Assembly: GCF_013520865.1 (NCBI RefSeq)
Contig: NZ_JACDXJ010000001.1
Span: 1,521,001-1,585,000 of the forward strand
Direction of reading: 5' to 3'
Length of the DNA: 64,000 nt
Source: Microvirga mediterraneensis
Lineage (GTDB): Bacteria; Pseudomonadota; Alphaproteobacteria; Rhizobiales; Beijerinckiaceae
The stretch's first letter is position 1. Every line of letters begins with the position of its first letter. This document shows positions 1 to 9,820 of the stretch, in pieces. A program made the position numbers and the translations under genes. Below the pieces are notes generated by a model. That model worked only from the letters and a program-made list of their open reading frames with translations. It did not search any database and had not been told where the DNA came from.

Positions 1-539
1 GCAGCGTCGACATCCTGGTCAACAATGCGGGTATCCAGTTCGTCTCGCCGGTGGAAAATTTCCCGGTCGAGAAATGGGACCAGATCATCGCCATCAACCT
101 GTCGTCGGCGTTCCATGCGATCCGCGCGGCGGTGCCGGGCATGAAGGCGCGCAAATGGGGCCGCATCATCAATACGGCCTCGGCCCATTCCCTCGTCGCC
201 TCGCCGTTCAAATCGGCCTATGTGGCCGCGAAACACGGCATCGCGGGCCTCACCAAGACGGTGGCGCTGGAGGTTGCGACCGACGGCATCACGGTCAACT
301 GCATCAGCCCCGGCTATGTCTGGACTCCCCTTGTCGAGAAGCAGATCCCCGACACCATGAAGGCGCGCGGGCTGACCAAGGAGCAGGTGATCAACGACGT
401 GCTCCTGGAGGCGCAGCCCACCAAGCAGTTCGTCACCGTCGACCAGGTGGCGGCGCTGGCCGTGTTCCTGTGCTCCGATGCGGCAAGCCAGATCTCGGGC
501 GCGAACATGTCCATGGATGGCGGCTGGACCGCGAAATAG
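1..539 (+). CDS. 3-hydroxybutyrate dehydrogenase, C-terminal part (SDR family)
   Basis: The reading frame is open from the window edge, so the N-terminal NAD-binding glycine motif lies outside. Visible are the SDR NNAG motif (NNAGIQ, residues 7-12 of the visible part) and the catalytic YxxxK motif (YVAAKHG), with an upstream SAHS segment supplying the catalytic serine. The FPVEKWD segment and the C-terminal SGANMSMDGGW ending resemble D-beta-hydroxybutyrate dehydrogenases. That enzyme interconverts D-3-hydroxybutyrate and acetoacetate with NAD in the cytoplasm, linking polyhydroxybutyrate turnover to acetyl-CoA. Another SDR substrate cannot be excluded without the N-terminus. The gene ends before a palindrome-rich gap. 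Confidence 0.8.
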   Translation, partial: SVDILVNNAGIQFVSPVENFPVEKWDQIIAINLSSAFHAIRAAVPGMKARKWGRIINTASAHSLVASPFKSAYVAAKHGIAGLTKTVALEVATDGITVNCISPGYVWTPLVEKQIPDTMKARGLTKEQVINDVLLEAQPTKQFVTVDQVAALAVFLCSDAASQISGANMSMDGGWTAK

Positions 540-550
540 CTCTTACGATC

Positions 551-689
551 GTCATCCCGGACGAAGCGGAGCGCAGATCCGGGATCGTGCGCAGGAGATG
601 TCGGTGGCTCTCTCATTGAGGGAGAGGTATTTCTGCGCCATTCTCGTAATACGATCCCGGATCCAAGCTCATGCTTGGTCCGGGATGAC
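551..689. repeat. Nested intergenic inverted repeat (GTCATCCCGGAC type)
   Basis: GTCATCCCGGAC at 551-562 is the exact reverse complement of 678-689. Inside it, GATCCGGGATCGT near 576-588 pairs with ACGATCCCGGATC at 650-662. The whole gap between two convergent genes is therefore a two-level palindrome. The GTCATCCCGG core recurs in modified form at 44955-45053. It is probably a dispersed palindromic element that may also stop transcription from both sides; the function is inference. Confidence 0.7.
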
Positions 690-706
690 AGCTTGATCAG
701 ACATCC

Positions 707-1738
<1,032 letters not shown>

Positions 1739-1817
1739 CTAGCGCGTCGTTCAACTGTCATATAGTTTTGCAACTGGGGAACATGGGTGAAAAGCCCAGC
1801 CACACTGGAGGATGAAG

Positions 1818-2891
1818 ATGTTGACCAAACGCGCCAGCCTGAAGCTGGCTACGGCTCTTGCCGCTTTCATGGTCGTCGGTACGGCGCAGGCCGCCGAGAA
1901 GTTGCGGCTTCTGACCTGGGCCGATTACGTCCCGAAAGACGTGATGGACCAGTTCACGAAGGAAACCGGGATCGAAGTCGAGGTGACCCTCTCGAACAAC
2001 GAGGAGATGATCTCCAAGTTGCGCGCCACCCAGGGCGCGGGCTTCGACCTCGTGCAGCCGAGCCAGGACCGTATCGCCGGCCCGCAGGCGGAGTTCGGCA
2101 TCTACAAGCCGCTCGACCTCTCGAAGCTCAAGTCCGACCTGTTCATCGCCTCCATGCTGGAAGCCACCAAGAAGAACACCACGGTCGGCGGCAAGGTCTA
2201 CGGCGTTCCGCACATCTGGGGCACCGACGGCCTGATCGTGAACACCAAGGCGGCCCCGAAGGTCGCCGATTACAACGACCTCTGCGATGCCGCGCTTTCC
2301 GGCAAGACCAGCTTCCGCGCCAAGCGTCCCGCGCTCATCGCCTTCGCTTTCGCCAACGGCATGGATCCCTTCGCGTCCTACGGCGACGCCAAGGCCTATG
2401 CGGCCATGATGGACAAGGTCGGGGCCAAGCTCGCCGAGTGCAAGAAGAACGTGAAGTTCTTCTGGGACGGCAAGGACCAGCTCCTCAACGCCCTGCGCTC
2501 CGGCGAAGTGGTGGCGGCCATGGCCTGGGACACGGGCGGTTGGAAGCTCAACTCCGAGAATGCCGACATCAAGTTCATTGCGCCGAAATCCGGCGCGCTG
2601 GGCTGGGTCGACACCTTCGCGATTCCCGCCAAGGGCCGCAATGACGATGCCGCCTACAAGTGGATCAACTTCAACATGAAGCCCGAGATCGCCGCCAAGG
2701 TGGCGGCCTCCGCGGGCAACTTCACGGCCTCGAACGGCGCCGACAAGCTCATGCAGGGCAAGCTGAAGGACCAGTTCGCCGAGAGCTTCCCGAAGGCTGC
2801 CATCGACAACATCAAGTGGTATCCGGCCGTGCCGGCCGGCATTGAGGAGATCGAGGGCAAGGTCCTCGATCGTCTGAAGGCCGGCTCGTAA
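1818..2891 (+). CDS. Polyamine ABC transporter substrate-binding protein (PotD/PotF-like)
   Basis: This periplasmic binding protein of 357 residues has a Sec signal peptide (MLTKRASLKLATALAAF, with cleavage after GTAQA). The mature start KLRLLTWADYVP is typical of the spermidine/putrescine-binding family. It would deliver a polyamine or related cation to the permeases and ATPase encoded downstream. GGAGG sits about six bases before the chosen ATG; the ATG two codons earlier would be too close to that site. A hairpin-rich 267-base gap separates it from the ATPase gene, which often means the binding protein is made in excess. The exact ligand (putrescine, spermidine or another small molecule) is not readable here. 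Confidence 0.88.
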   Translation: MLTKRASLKLATALAAFMVVGTAQAAEKLRLLTWADYVPKDVMDQFTKETGIEVEVTLSNNEEMISKLRATQGAGFDLVQPSQDRIAGPQAEFGIYKPLDLSKLKSDLFIASMLEATKKNTTVGGKVYGVPHIWGTDGLIVNTKAAPKVADYNDLCDAALSGKTSFRAKRPALIAFAFANGMDPFASYGDAKAYAAMMDKVGAKLAECKKNVKFFWDGKDQLLNALRSGEVVAAMAWDTGGWKLNSENADIKFIAPKSGALGWVDTFAIPAKGRNDDAAYKWINFNMKPEIAAKVAASAGNFTASNGADKLMQGKLKDQFAESFPKAAIDNIKWYPAVPAGIEEIEGKVLDRLKAGS

Positions 2892-2903
2892 AAAACCGTC
2901 CGA

Positions 2904-2935
2904 GAGCATCGGGCCTGCCTTCGGGCCCGATGCTC
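2904..2935. repeat. Intra-operon hairpin, 12-bp perfect arms
   Basis: GAGCATCGGGCC at 2904-2915 pairs exactly with GGCCCGATGCTC at 2924-2935 over an 8-base loop, 12 bases after the binding-protein stop codon. There is no strong T tract. It may stabilise the 3' end of the binding-protein message or attenuate read-through to the ATPase gene. The GAGCATCGG arm is shared with the palindrome at 17266-17316. Confidence 0.7.
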
Positions 2936-3041
2936 GATCCCTTAAGCGTCCGTCGTTCGGCGCGGCCCCAGAGGGCCGCGGTCGTGGAAACCGGGTTCAC
3001 GTTTCGCACGGCGCGCTTGTGTATCACCATCCCCGGCAGGC

Positions 3042-3080
3042 ACCGGATCTCAAAAGTGGATTGTCCTTTTGGGATCCGGT
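3042..3080. repeat. Palindrome of the AAAAGTG intergenic repeat family
   Basis: ACCGGATC (3042-3049) pairs with GATCCGGT (3073-3080), and the inner CAAAA pairs with TTTTG. The central AAAAGTGGA motif is the same as in the elements at 14980, 17135-17316 and, degenerate, 56680. It lies inside the 267-base gap between the binding-protein and ATPase genes of the polyamine importer. Confidence 0.65.
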
Positions 3081-3158
3081 GTTCGTTTCAAGCATCGCAT
3101 GGTTCGCGTCCGCGCGGTGCGCTCGCCGGGGGAAAGATTATTCTTACGTGGCAGCGTT

Positions 3159-4244
3159 ATGGCCTCTTCAACTGATCTCGATATCGTCAACGTCACCAAG
3201 CGCTTCGGCAGCCATGCGGCCGTCGATGACGTGACGTTCAGCGTCGCTCCCGGTGAGTTCTTCTCGATCCTCGGTCCCTCGGGCTGCGGCAAGACCACCC
3301 TGATGCGCATGATCGCGGGGTTCGAGCATCCGACCTCCGGGGACATCCGCATCCGCGGGCGCTCGATGATCGGCGTTCCGGCCAACAAGCGCCCGGTCAA
3401 CATGGTGTTCCAGAGCCTCGCGCTCTTTCCCATGATGAGCGTGGGCGAGAACGTGGCCTATGGGCTCAGCTGCCGTGGCGTTCCCCGTGAGGACGCTGAG
3501 GATCGCGCCGAGCGCATGCTGGAGCGCGTCGGCCTGAAAGGGTTCGGCGAGCGCCGCGTGACGGCCCTGTCCGGCGGCCAGCGGCAGCGCGTGGCCATCG
3601 CCCGCTGCCTCGTGCTGGAGCCGACCCTCGTGCTCCTGGACGAGCCCCTCGGCGCGCTCGACCTGAAGCTGCGCGAGCACATGAAGATCGAGCTGAAGCA
3701 GCTGCAGGGGACCTTCAACACCACCTTCGTGTACATCACGCACGACCAGTCGGAAGCGCTCGTCATGTCCGACCGAATCGCCGTGATGAACCAGGGCAAG
3801 TTCGAGCAGGTGGGCAGCCCGCGCGAGCTCTATCACAACCCGGCCACGCCGTTCGTTGCGAGCTTCGTCGGCGAGACGAACCGCTGGCCGGGCGAGATCG
3901 TGTCGTCATCCGACGGCACCGTCGCGCTTCAACTGCCGTCGGGGATGGTGACGCAGGGGACCGGTCGTGTCTCGCAGAAGGCGGCCGTCGCCTTCGTGCG
4001 GCCGGAGGCGATCGCCTTGGCGCCGAGCCAGCCGGCCCTGCGCGATCTTCCGAACCGCTTCGAGGGGCGGGTCTCGGCCGTGCTCTTCGACGGTGCCAAC
4101 TCGAGCCTGCTCATCGAGACGCTGGGCTTCGACCAGCCGGTGCGCGCCGTGCTGCCCCAGGCAGGGCCGCTCGCCGGCATCGAGGTCGGCGCGCCGATCC
4201 ATGTGGGCTGGACGGCGGACGCCATGAAGGTCTTCGCCGCATGA
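3159..4244 (+). CDS. Polyamine ABC transporter ATP-binding protein (PotA-like)
   Basis: This 361-residue cytoplasmic ATPase powers the polyamine importer. The Walker A is GPSGCGKTT near residue 40, the ABC signature is LSGGQRQR, and the Walker B is LVLLDEPLGALD followed by the H-loop (ITHDQ). A C-terminal TOBE-type domain of about 110 residues is typical of the PotA/MalK group. I start at the ATG giving MASSTDLDIVN; an upstream in-frame extension of 30 codons is arginine-rich and not family-like. No good Shine-Dalgarno lies directly before it, a GGGGGAAAG being about 20 bases away. Its stop overlaps the next start (ATGA), so translation is probably coupled. Confidence 0.88.
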   Translation: MASSTDLDIVNVTKRFGSHAAVDDVTFSVAPGEFFSILGPSGCGKTTLMRMIAGFEHPTSGDIRIRGRSMIGVPANKRPVNMVFQSLALFPMMSVGENVAYGLSCRGVPREDAEDRAERMLERVGLKGFGERRVTALSGGQRQRVAIARCLVLEPTLVLLDEPLGALDLKLREHMKIELKQLQGTFNTTFVYITHDQSEALVMSDRIAVMNQGKFEQVGSPRELYHNPATPFVASFVGETNRWPGEIVSSSDGTVALQLPSGMVTQGTGRVSQKAAVAFVRPEAIALAPSQPALRDLPNRFEGRVSAVLFDGANSSLLIETLGFDQPVRAVLPQAGPLAGIEVGAPIHVGWTADAMKVFAA

Positions 4245-5110
4245 TGACGAAACAGGCAACGCGCCTCACGTTCTTCCTGCTGGTCGCTCCCGCGATCCTG
4301 TGGCTCGGGCTTCTCATCGTGCTGCCGCACGTGGAGATCCTCGTGCTCTCTTTCAGCGAGCGCGTCGCGCCGCGGGTCTATACGTTCGGCTTCGGCAATT
4401 ATCTCGAGTTCTTCACCGAGCCGCTCTACTGGCGCACCTTCGCGCGCACGGCCTTCATGTCGATCCTGGTGACGGCCCTGACCCTCGTGCTCGCCTTCCC
4501 CATCGCGCTCTACATCGCCCGCGTGGCGCAGGGGCGTCTCAAGGCGATGCTGCTGCTGCTGTGCCTCCTGCCGTTTTGGGTGTCGGAACTCGTGCGCACC
4601 CTCGGCTGGATGATGCTGCTGCGCGAGACCGGCGTGATTTCCTATCTCCTCCGGGCGGTCGGGCTCGCCGACCAGCCCGTGGAGCTTCTCTACAACGACG
4701 GCGCCGTGATCCTGGGCCTCGTCTATGGCGGTCTGCTGTTCATGATCGTGCCCCTGGCCAACGCACTGGAGAGCCTGGAGCAATCCGTCGTCGAGGCGGG
4801 CTTCGATCTTGGCGGCAGCCGCTGGACGGTTCTGCGCCGGATCGTCATTCCGCATGCGATGCCGGGCATCGTCGCGGGCTCGATCATCGTGTTCATGCTG
4901 ACCGTCGGCAATTTCGCCACGCCGGTGCTGCTCGGCGGCAAGAACGGGCTGTGGTTCACCGAGCAGATCTACGCGCAGTTCATCACGCGCTTCAACTGGC
5001 CCCAGGGCGCGGCCTTCGGCATGCTGCTTCTGCTGCTCTCCTCGGCCATCGTGTGGCTGGGCCTGCGCCTGACGGGCCAGAGCCTCGGCACCACCTTGAA
5101 ACAGGCCTAA
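4241..5110 (+). CDS. Polyamine ABC transporter permease (PotB-like)
   Basis: This inner-membrane permease of 289 residues has six predicted hydrophobic spans, beginning with TFFLLVAPAILWLGLLIVL. The EAA loop that docks on the ATPase is visible as VVEAGFDLGGSRWTVLRRIV. Family 2 importers of this type use two different permeases, and the partner begins six bases downstream. The start overlaps the ATPase gene by four bases; a second ATG lies one codon downstream. Confidence 0.87.
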   Translation: MMTKQATRLTFFLLVAPAILWLGLLIVLPHVEILVLSFSERVAPRVYTFGFGNYLEFFTEPLYWRTFARTAFMSILVTALTLVLAFPIALYIARVAQGRLKAMLLLLCLLPFWVSELVRTLGWMMLLRETGVISYLLRAVGLADQPVELLYNDGAVILGLVYGGLLFMIVPLANALESLEQSVVEAGFDLGGSRWTVLRRIVIPHAMPGIVAGSIIVFMLTVGNFATPVLLGGKNGLWFTEQIYAQFITRFNWPQGAAFGMLLLLLSSAIVWLGLRLTGQSLGTTLKQA

Positions 5111-5116
5111 AAGACC

Positions 5117-5956
5117 ATGAACCGCCCATCCATCACCTGGAAACTCTACATCGCGGCGTTCTACATCTTCCTGTTCGCGCCGCTGCTCATCGTGGCGATC
5201 TTCGCTTTCAACGCGAGCCCGTTCCCATCGCCGCCCTGGCGGGGCTTCACCCTCGAATGGTTCTTCGGCACCGGCGAAGTGTTCGGCAAGCCGGGCGTGC
5301 TGGCGGACCCGATCTGGCTCGACAGCATCGGCAACAGCTTCAAGGTCGCGGTGCCCGTGGCCGTGCTGGCGGTTCTCCTCGGCACGGTCAACGCCTGGGT
5401 GCTGGAGCGGGCCGAGTTCCGCGGCAAGACTTTTCTCGCCATGATGATGCTCTGGCCGCTCGTCATCCCCGGCGTGGTGCTCGGCATCTCGATCCTCGCC
5501 TTCTTCTCCAGGCTGGCGAACGGGCTCGAGGACTGGCTTCAGACCGATCTCGATTTCCTGCGGCCCGGCTTGACCCTCGTGATCCTGGGACAGCTGTCCT
5601 TCATCCTCACGATCTCGACCCTCATTATCGCGGCGCGCCTGCGCAAGTTCGACCGTTCGCTGGAGGAGGCGGCTTTCGACCTGGGCGCCAGCCGCACCCG
5701 CGTGCTGCGCACGGTCACGCTGCCGTTCCTGAGCCCCGCGCTCATCGGCGCCGGGCTCGTGGCTCTGCTCATGTCGTTCGAGAACTTCAACACGACCCTG
5801 ATGCTCGTCGGTTCCGACGCGCCGCTGCCGATCACCATGTATGGGCAGATGCGCGAGGGCGCGACACCGGCGATCAATGCGGTGAGCCTGCTGCTGATGC
5901 TGGGCGTCGGCGGGATCGCGAGCGTGTTCGCGCTCACGTCGAAGGCGGAGCGTTAG
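5117..5956 (+). CDS. Polyamine ABC transporter permease (PotC-like)
   Basis: This second inner-membrane permease of the importer has 279 residues and about six spans. The first is AFYIFLFAPLLIVAIFAF, followed by the FNASPFPSPPWRGF segment typical of PotC proteins. Its EAA loop reads EEAAFDLGASRTRVLRTV. It is the last gene of the four-gene unit (binding protein, ATPase, permease, permease). No polyamine-degrading gene directly follows, but a PuuB-like oxidase lies about 51 kb away at 56745. Confidence 0.87.
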   Translation: MNRPSITWKLYIAAFYIFLFAPLLIVAIFAFNASPFPSPPWRGFTLEWFFGTGEVFGKPGVLADPIWLDSIGNSFKVAVPVAVLAVLLGTVNAWVLERAEFRGKTFLAMMMLWPLVIPGVVLGISILAFFSRLANGLEDWLQTDLDFLRPGLTLVILGQLSFILTISTLIIAARLRKFDRSLEEAAFDLGASRTRVLRTVTLPFLSPALIGAGLVALLMSFENFNTTLMLVGSDAPLPITMYGQMREGATPAINAVSLLLMLGVGGIASVFALTSKAER

Positions 5957-6049
5957 GCTTCCTGCTACGTCATCACCTCCCCGGACTTGCTCCGAGGACC
6001 CGTGTCGGTGATCCCGATGCAAAAAAGCGCGGCGCTTCTCAGAAGCGGG

Positions 6050-6072
6050 ATGGCCGGCACGAGGCCGGCCAT
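6050..6072. repeat. GGCCGGC palindrome (intergenic repeat)
   Basis: ATGGCCGGC and GCCGGCCAT form perfect 9-base arms around the loop ACGAG, between convergent genes. The same unit appears at 44862-44884, with relatives at 40621-40640 and 40681-40701. Just upstream, near 6021-6036, a short AAGCG/CGCTT stem followed by T residues on the minus strand could end the dipeptide operon; that terminator call is weak. Confidence 0.7.
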
Positions 6073-6141
6073 GACGTGTAGGGTGTCATGCCCGGCGGCT
6101 GTAGGTCGGGAATGACATTGCGGAGTGACGATAAACCGGGC

Positions 6142-7221
6142 TCACTGCCCCCAGGTGCGCTCTAGGACATTCACCCAGTTCTCGTAGCAGAGCTTGCGCA
6201 GGGTCGCTTCGTCGTAGCCGTGGCGGCGCATGGCGTCGACGAGGCGGGGCAGGCCCCGCACGTCGCCGATCTCTGCCGGGATGGTGGCGCCGTCGAAGTC
6301 GGAGCCGAGGCCGACGCCGTCGACGCCCACATGCTCGATCAGGTGATCCAGGTGGCGGATCATCTGCTCCAGCGGCGTGTCGTCGTTGCGCTGGCCGTCG
6401 GGGCGGATGAACGAGGTGGCGAAGTTCAAGCCCACCATGCCGCGGCTCTCGCGGATGGCGGCGAGCTGCCTGTCGGTCAGGTTGCGCGAGTGGTGGCAAA
6501 TCTCCCACGCGTTGGAATGGGTGGCGACGAGCGGCGCATCGGAGAGGCGCGCCACGTCCCAGAACCCCTTCTCGTTGAGATGCGAAAGGTCGATCATGAT
6601 CTTCAGGCGGTTGCAGGCGCGCACCAGCTCGATGCCATGATCCGTCAGGCCAGGGCCGGTATCGGGCGTCGAGGGATAGCGGAACGGCACGCCGTGGCCG
6701 AAGATGTTGGGGCGGCTCCAGACCAGGCCGATGGAACGCAGCCCGCTCTCGTAGAGCACGTCCAGCATGTGCAGGTCGGGGTCGATGCCCTCGGCGCCCT
6801 CGATATGCAGGATGGCCGCGAGTCGGCCGGTGTCGAGGCACTGGCGGATGTCGGTGGCCGTGCGGCAGATCTTCACCTCGCCCTTCGAGGCACGCTCGAT
6901 CCGGATGAGGAGCGAGGCCATGTGCACGGTAACCTGCTGACTCGGCGCGAGCGCCAGCGGCGAGGGCAGGGGCACGTCGTAGCGCGACTGCGACATCAGG
7001 GCGTCAACATCGCCCCTTGCGCTGTCGCCGTCCTTGTCCGACGGCACGTAGACGGCGAAGAAACCGCCCATGAAGCCACCCTGTTTCATGCGCGGCCAAT
7101 CGAGATGCCCGATATTGTCGCCTTCCAGGAAATCCTTCTCCGGCTGGAGCTTGCCGCGCATCAGGCGGAGGAGGACGTCGTTGTGGCCATCGAAGACGGG
7201 CATCGGGGAGGAGTGGGACAT
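6142..7221 (-). CDS. Membrane dipeptidase (peptidase family M19)
   Basis: This zinc dipeptidase of the renal dipeptidase family has 359 residues. The N-terminal metal motif DGHND lies at residues 11-15, the bridging glutamate is in HIEGAEGI, and the C-terminal GSDFDG motif is present. It cleaves dipeptides, often including those with a D-residue at the C-terminus. It is the last gene of the minus-strand operon encoding a dipeptide importer and starts 35 bases after the ATPase gene, so it probably hydrolyses the imported peptide in the cytoplasm. No signal peptide is seen. The start chosen (MSHSSPMPVFDGHND) has a weak ribosome site; an ATG six codons later is possible. Confidence 0.88.
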   Translation of the reverse strand: MSHSSPMPVFDGHNDVLLRLMRGKLQPEKDFLEGDNIGHLDWPRMKQGGFMGGFFAVYVPSDKDGDSARGDVDALMSQSRYDVPLPSPLALAPSQQVTVHMASLLIRIERASKGEVKICRTATDIRQCLDTGRLAAILHIEGAEGIDPDLHMLDVLYESGLRSIGLVWSRPNIFGHGVPFRYPSTPDTGPGLTDHGIELVRACNRLKIMIDLSHLNEKGFWDVARLSDAPLVATHSNAWEICHHSRNLTDRQLAAIRESRGMVGLNFATSFIRPDGQRNDDTPLEQMIRHLDHLIEHVGVDGVGLGSDFDGATIPAEIGDVRGLPRLVDAMRRHGYDEATLRKLCYENWVNVLERTWGQ

Positions 7222-7256
7222 GGTTTCGTGCCAGAGGGTTGGGATGAAGAACAGGT

Positions 7257-8048
7257 TCAACCAGCCAGGGACTGGAGCGGTGGTTTCGTGTTTCTCGTAA
7301 AGCCCTGGCTCGCCTGGATCAGGGACTGGGTATACTCGTTCGAGGCCGCACCCGAGCGCAATGCCGCGGAGGTAGTTTCCTCGACGGCTTCGCCGTGGCG
7401 CATGACCAGCAGCCGCTCGCACAGATGCGCCACGACCGCGAGGTCGTGGCTGACCAGGATGTAGGTCAGCCCCATCTTGCGGCGCAGGTCGTCGAGCAGG
7501 TTCAGGATTTCCGCCTGGACGGACGCATCGAGCGCCGAGGTCGGCTCGTCGAGGAGCAGGACCTTCGGGCGTAGGATCAGCGCGCGCGCGATGGCGATGC
7601 GCTGGCGCTGGCCGCCCGAAAGCTGGTGCGGGTAGCGGAAGCGGAAGGAGGGGCCGAGGCCCACCTCGCGCAGGGCCTGGAGGATGCGCGCCTCCGCGTC
7701 CTTCTCGCCATGAATGGCGAGCGGCTCCGAGAGCGTGCGGTCGACCGTGTGGCGCGGATGGAGCGAGGCATAGGGGTCCTGGAAGACCATCTGCACCGTC
7801 CGGTAGAACGCCTTCGTGCGCGGTGTGGTGACTTCCTTGCCGTCGACGAGGACGCGCCCGCCGGAGATCGGCGCAAGGCCGCAGATGGCGCGCAGCACCG
7901 TCGACTTACCGGAGCCGGACTCGCCGACGAGCCCGTAGGCCTCGCCGGGCTCCACGTGGAAGCTCACGTCCTTGACCGCATCGACCCTGAGGCGGCCGGT
8001 GCCGAAGACGACTTGAAGATTCTGAATATCGAGCATCGGATTGTTCAC
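7257..8048 (-). CDS. Dipeptide/oligopeptide ABC transporter ATPase (DppF/OppF-like)
   Basis: This 263-residue cytoplasmic ATPase has Walker A GESGSGKST, signature LSGGQRQRIAIARA and Walker [13 protein letters not shown]. The VQMVFQDPYASLHPR stretch is characteristic of the peptide/nickel importer subfamily. It forms the heterodimeric motor with the upstream ATPase, from which it is separated by three bases. It lacks most of the C-terminal Fe-S/oligopeptide extension seen in longer family members, so it is at the short end of the length range. Confidence 0.88.
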   Translation of the reverse strand: MNNPMLDIQNLQVVFGTGRLRVDAVKDVSFHVEPGEAYGLVGESGSGKSTVLRAICGLAPISGGRVLVDGKEVTTPRTKAFYRTVQMVFQDPYASLHPRHTVDRTLSEPLAIHGEKDAEARILQALREVGLGPSFRFRYPHQLSGGQRQRIAIARALILRPKVLLLDEPTSALDASVQAEILNLLDDLRRKMGLTYILVSHDLAVVAHLCERLLVMRHGEAVEETTSAALRSGAASNEYTQSLIQASQGFTRNTKPPLQSLAG

Positions 8049-8051
8049 CGG

Positions 8052-8888
8052 TCACAGCGCCCAGGCGGGGTCGCGGTTCAGGGTGGGAAGCGGGCGGACG
8101 TCGTCGGCGAGCGTCGGCAGGCAGCGCATGAGCCCCTGCGTATAGGGATGCTTCGCCTCGCGCAGGTTCTTCGCCTCCAGCTCCTCCACCACGCGTCCGG
8201 CATACATGACCAGCACCCGGTCGCAGAAGGAGGAGACGAGCTTGAGGTCGTGCGAGATGAGGATGAGCCCCATGCCGCGCTCGGTGACGAGCTCGTCGAG
8301 GATGCGCAGGACCTCCATCGACACGGTCACGTCGAGGGCCGATGTCGGCTCGTCGGCGATGAGCATGTCGGGTTCGGTCACGAGCATCATGGCGATCATG
8401 GCGCGCTGCCCCATGCCGCCCGAGACCTCGTGCGGGTAGAGCGAGAAGACCCGGGCCGGATCGCGCATCTTCACCGCTTCCAGCATGGCAAGGGCCTTGT
8501 CGCGAGCTTCCCCACGGCTGGCTTTCGCATGGGCCTGATAGGCCTCGATGATCTGCTCGCCGATGGTCATGACCGGGTTCAGCGAGTATTTCGGGTCCTG
8601 CATCACCATGCTGATCCGCCCGCCGCGCAGGGTGCGCAGCGTCCGCTTCGAGGCGGTGAGCAGATCGATCCCGTCGAAGGCGAGGCGCTTGGCCGTGACT
8701 TCGCCCGGGGGAGGGGTGAGCCCGAGGATGGCGCGTCCCGTCTGCGACTTGCCGGACCCGGACTCGCCCACGATGCCGAGGCGCTCGCGGCCGAGCTGGA
8801 AGGATACGCCGCGCACCGCTTCCACGGTGCCGGTGCGCAGATGGAAGCGGACGCGCAGGTCTTCGACGTCGAGAAGCGGCTTGGTCAT
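8052..8888 (-). CDS. Dipeptide/oligopeptide ABC transporter ATPase (DppD/OppD-like)
   Basis: This is the first ATPase of the peptide importer, 278 residues. Walker A is GESGSGKSQT, where a serine-glutamine replaces the usual ST after the lysine, the ISMVMQDPKYSLNPV segment is family-specific, and Walker B is [12 protein letters not shown]. The signature reads VSGGMGQRAMIAMML, in which the usual QxQR is MGQR, as in many DppD proteins. The start codon overlaps the stop of the upstream permease gene by four bases (ATGA). It is shorter than E. coli DppD by about 50 residues at the C-terminus. Confidence 0.87.
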   Translation of the reverse strand: MTKPLLDVEDLRVRFHLRTGTVEAVRGVSFQLGRERLGIVGESGSGKSQTGRAILGLTPPPGEVTAKRLAFDGIDLLTASKRTLRTLRGGRISMVMQDPKYSLNPVMTIGEQIIEAYQAHAKASRGEARDKALAMLEAVKMRDPARVFSLYPHEVSGGMGQRAMIAMMLVTEPDMLIADEPTSALDVTVSMEVLRILDELVTERGMGLILISHDLKLVSSFCDRVLVMYAGRVVEELEAKNLREAKHPYTQGLMRCLPTLADDVRPLPTLNRDPAWAL

Positions 8889-9820
8889 TTGGCTGCCTTC
8901 GGATCGAGAACGTCACGCAGGCCGTCGCCCAAGAGGTTGAAGCCGAGGCTGACCACGAAAATGGCGATACCCGGCATGGCGGCGACCCACCATTGGTCGA
9001 TGAGATAGTTGCGGCCCGTGGCGACCATCGCGCCCCATTCGGGGGATGGCGGCTGCGCGCCGAGGCCGAGGAAGCCGAGGCCCGCCGCGGTCAGGATGAT
9101 GCCCGCCATGTCGAGCGTCACGCGGACGATGACGGATGACAGGCAGAGCGGCATCACGTGACCGAAGATGATGCGAGGGGTCGAAGCGCCCTGCAGCTTC
9201 ACGGCCGCGATGAAGTCGGTGTTGCGGACCATCAGGGTCTCGGCCCGGGCGATACGCGCATAAGGCGGCCAGGACGTGATGGCGATGGCGATGACGGCAT
9301 TCTCGATGCCCGGACCCAGCGCCGCCACGAAGGCGAGCGCCAGGACGAGGCGCGGGAAGGCCAGGAAGATGTCGGTGATGCGCATCAGCACCGTGTCGAC
9401 CCAGCCGCCGAGATAGCCCGCGACGGTGCCGACCAGGAGGCCGATGGGCGTGGCGATCAAAGCCACCAGCACCACGACGAAGAGCGTGATGCGCGAGCCG
9501 TAGACGATGCGGGAGAAGATGTCCCGCGCCTGGTCGTCCGTACCGAGCCAAAAGGTCTCGCTCGGCGGCAGCAGGCGCTGCGTGCGCAGGTCCCCGCCGG
9601 CCACCGGCGAATAGGGCGCGATGACGTCGGCGAAGAGCGCAACCAGGATCAGCAGCAGGACGATGCCGAGGCCGATCACGGCGAGCGGGTTGCGGGAGAA
9701 GGCGCGCCAGCCGAGATAGAAGCGGCCGAGCCGTGCCTGCCAGCGAGAATCCGGCTCCGCGGAGAGCAGCCAGGCCCGCCAACCGGTCGACGATGGGGAG
9801 AGAGCGGGGGAGCCGGCCAT
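8885..9820 (-). CDS. Dipeptide/oligopeptide ABC transporter permease (DppC-like)
   Basis: This 311-residue inner-membrane permease has an N-terminal cytoplasmic segment, a first span LAVIGLGIVLLLILVALFADVIAP, and the DDQARDIFSRIVYGSR motif typical of DppC/OppC. The coupling loop reads AVKLQGASTPRIIFGHVMP. The start ATG overlaps the stop of the preceding permease by one base (TGATG), indicating coupled translation. The reading frame stays open far upstream inside the neighbouring gene, but that extension is its shadow. Confidence 0.87.
   Translation of the reverse strand: MAGSPALSPSSTGWRAWLLSAEPDSRWQARLGRFYLGWRAFSRNPLAVIGLGIVLLLILVALFADVIAPYSPVAGGDLRTQRLLPPSETFWLGTDDQARDIFSRIVYGSRITLFVVVLVALIATPIGLLVGTVAGYLGGWVDTVLMRITDIFLAFPRLVLALAFVAALGPGIENAVIAIAITSWPPYARIARAETLMVRNTDFIAAVKLQGASTPRIIFGHVMPLCLSSVIVRVTLDMAGIILTAAGLGFLGLGAQPPSPEWGAMVATGRNYLIDQWWVAAMPGIAIFVVSLGFNLLGDGLRDVLDPKAAK

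Noticed and set aside
3929..6022. A very long open frame (almost 700 codons) on the minus strand across the polyamine transporter genes
   Set aside because: It is the antisense shadow of three well-supported genes, rich in H, E, Q, R and D as expected for such shadows in high-GC DNA, with no domain and no ribosome site.
4300..6081. A 593-codon plus-strand frame overlapping both permease genes
   Set aside because: It is a second-frame shadow of the permeases, with Arg/Ala/His-rich composition and no family sequence.
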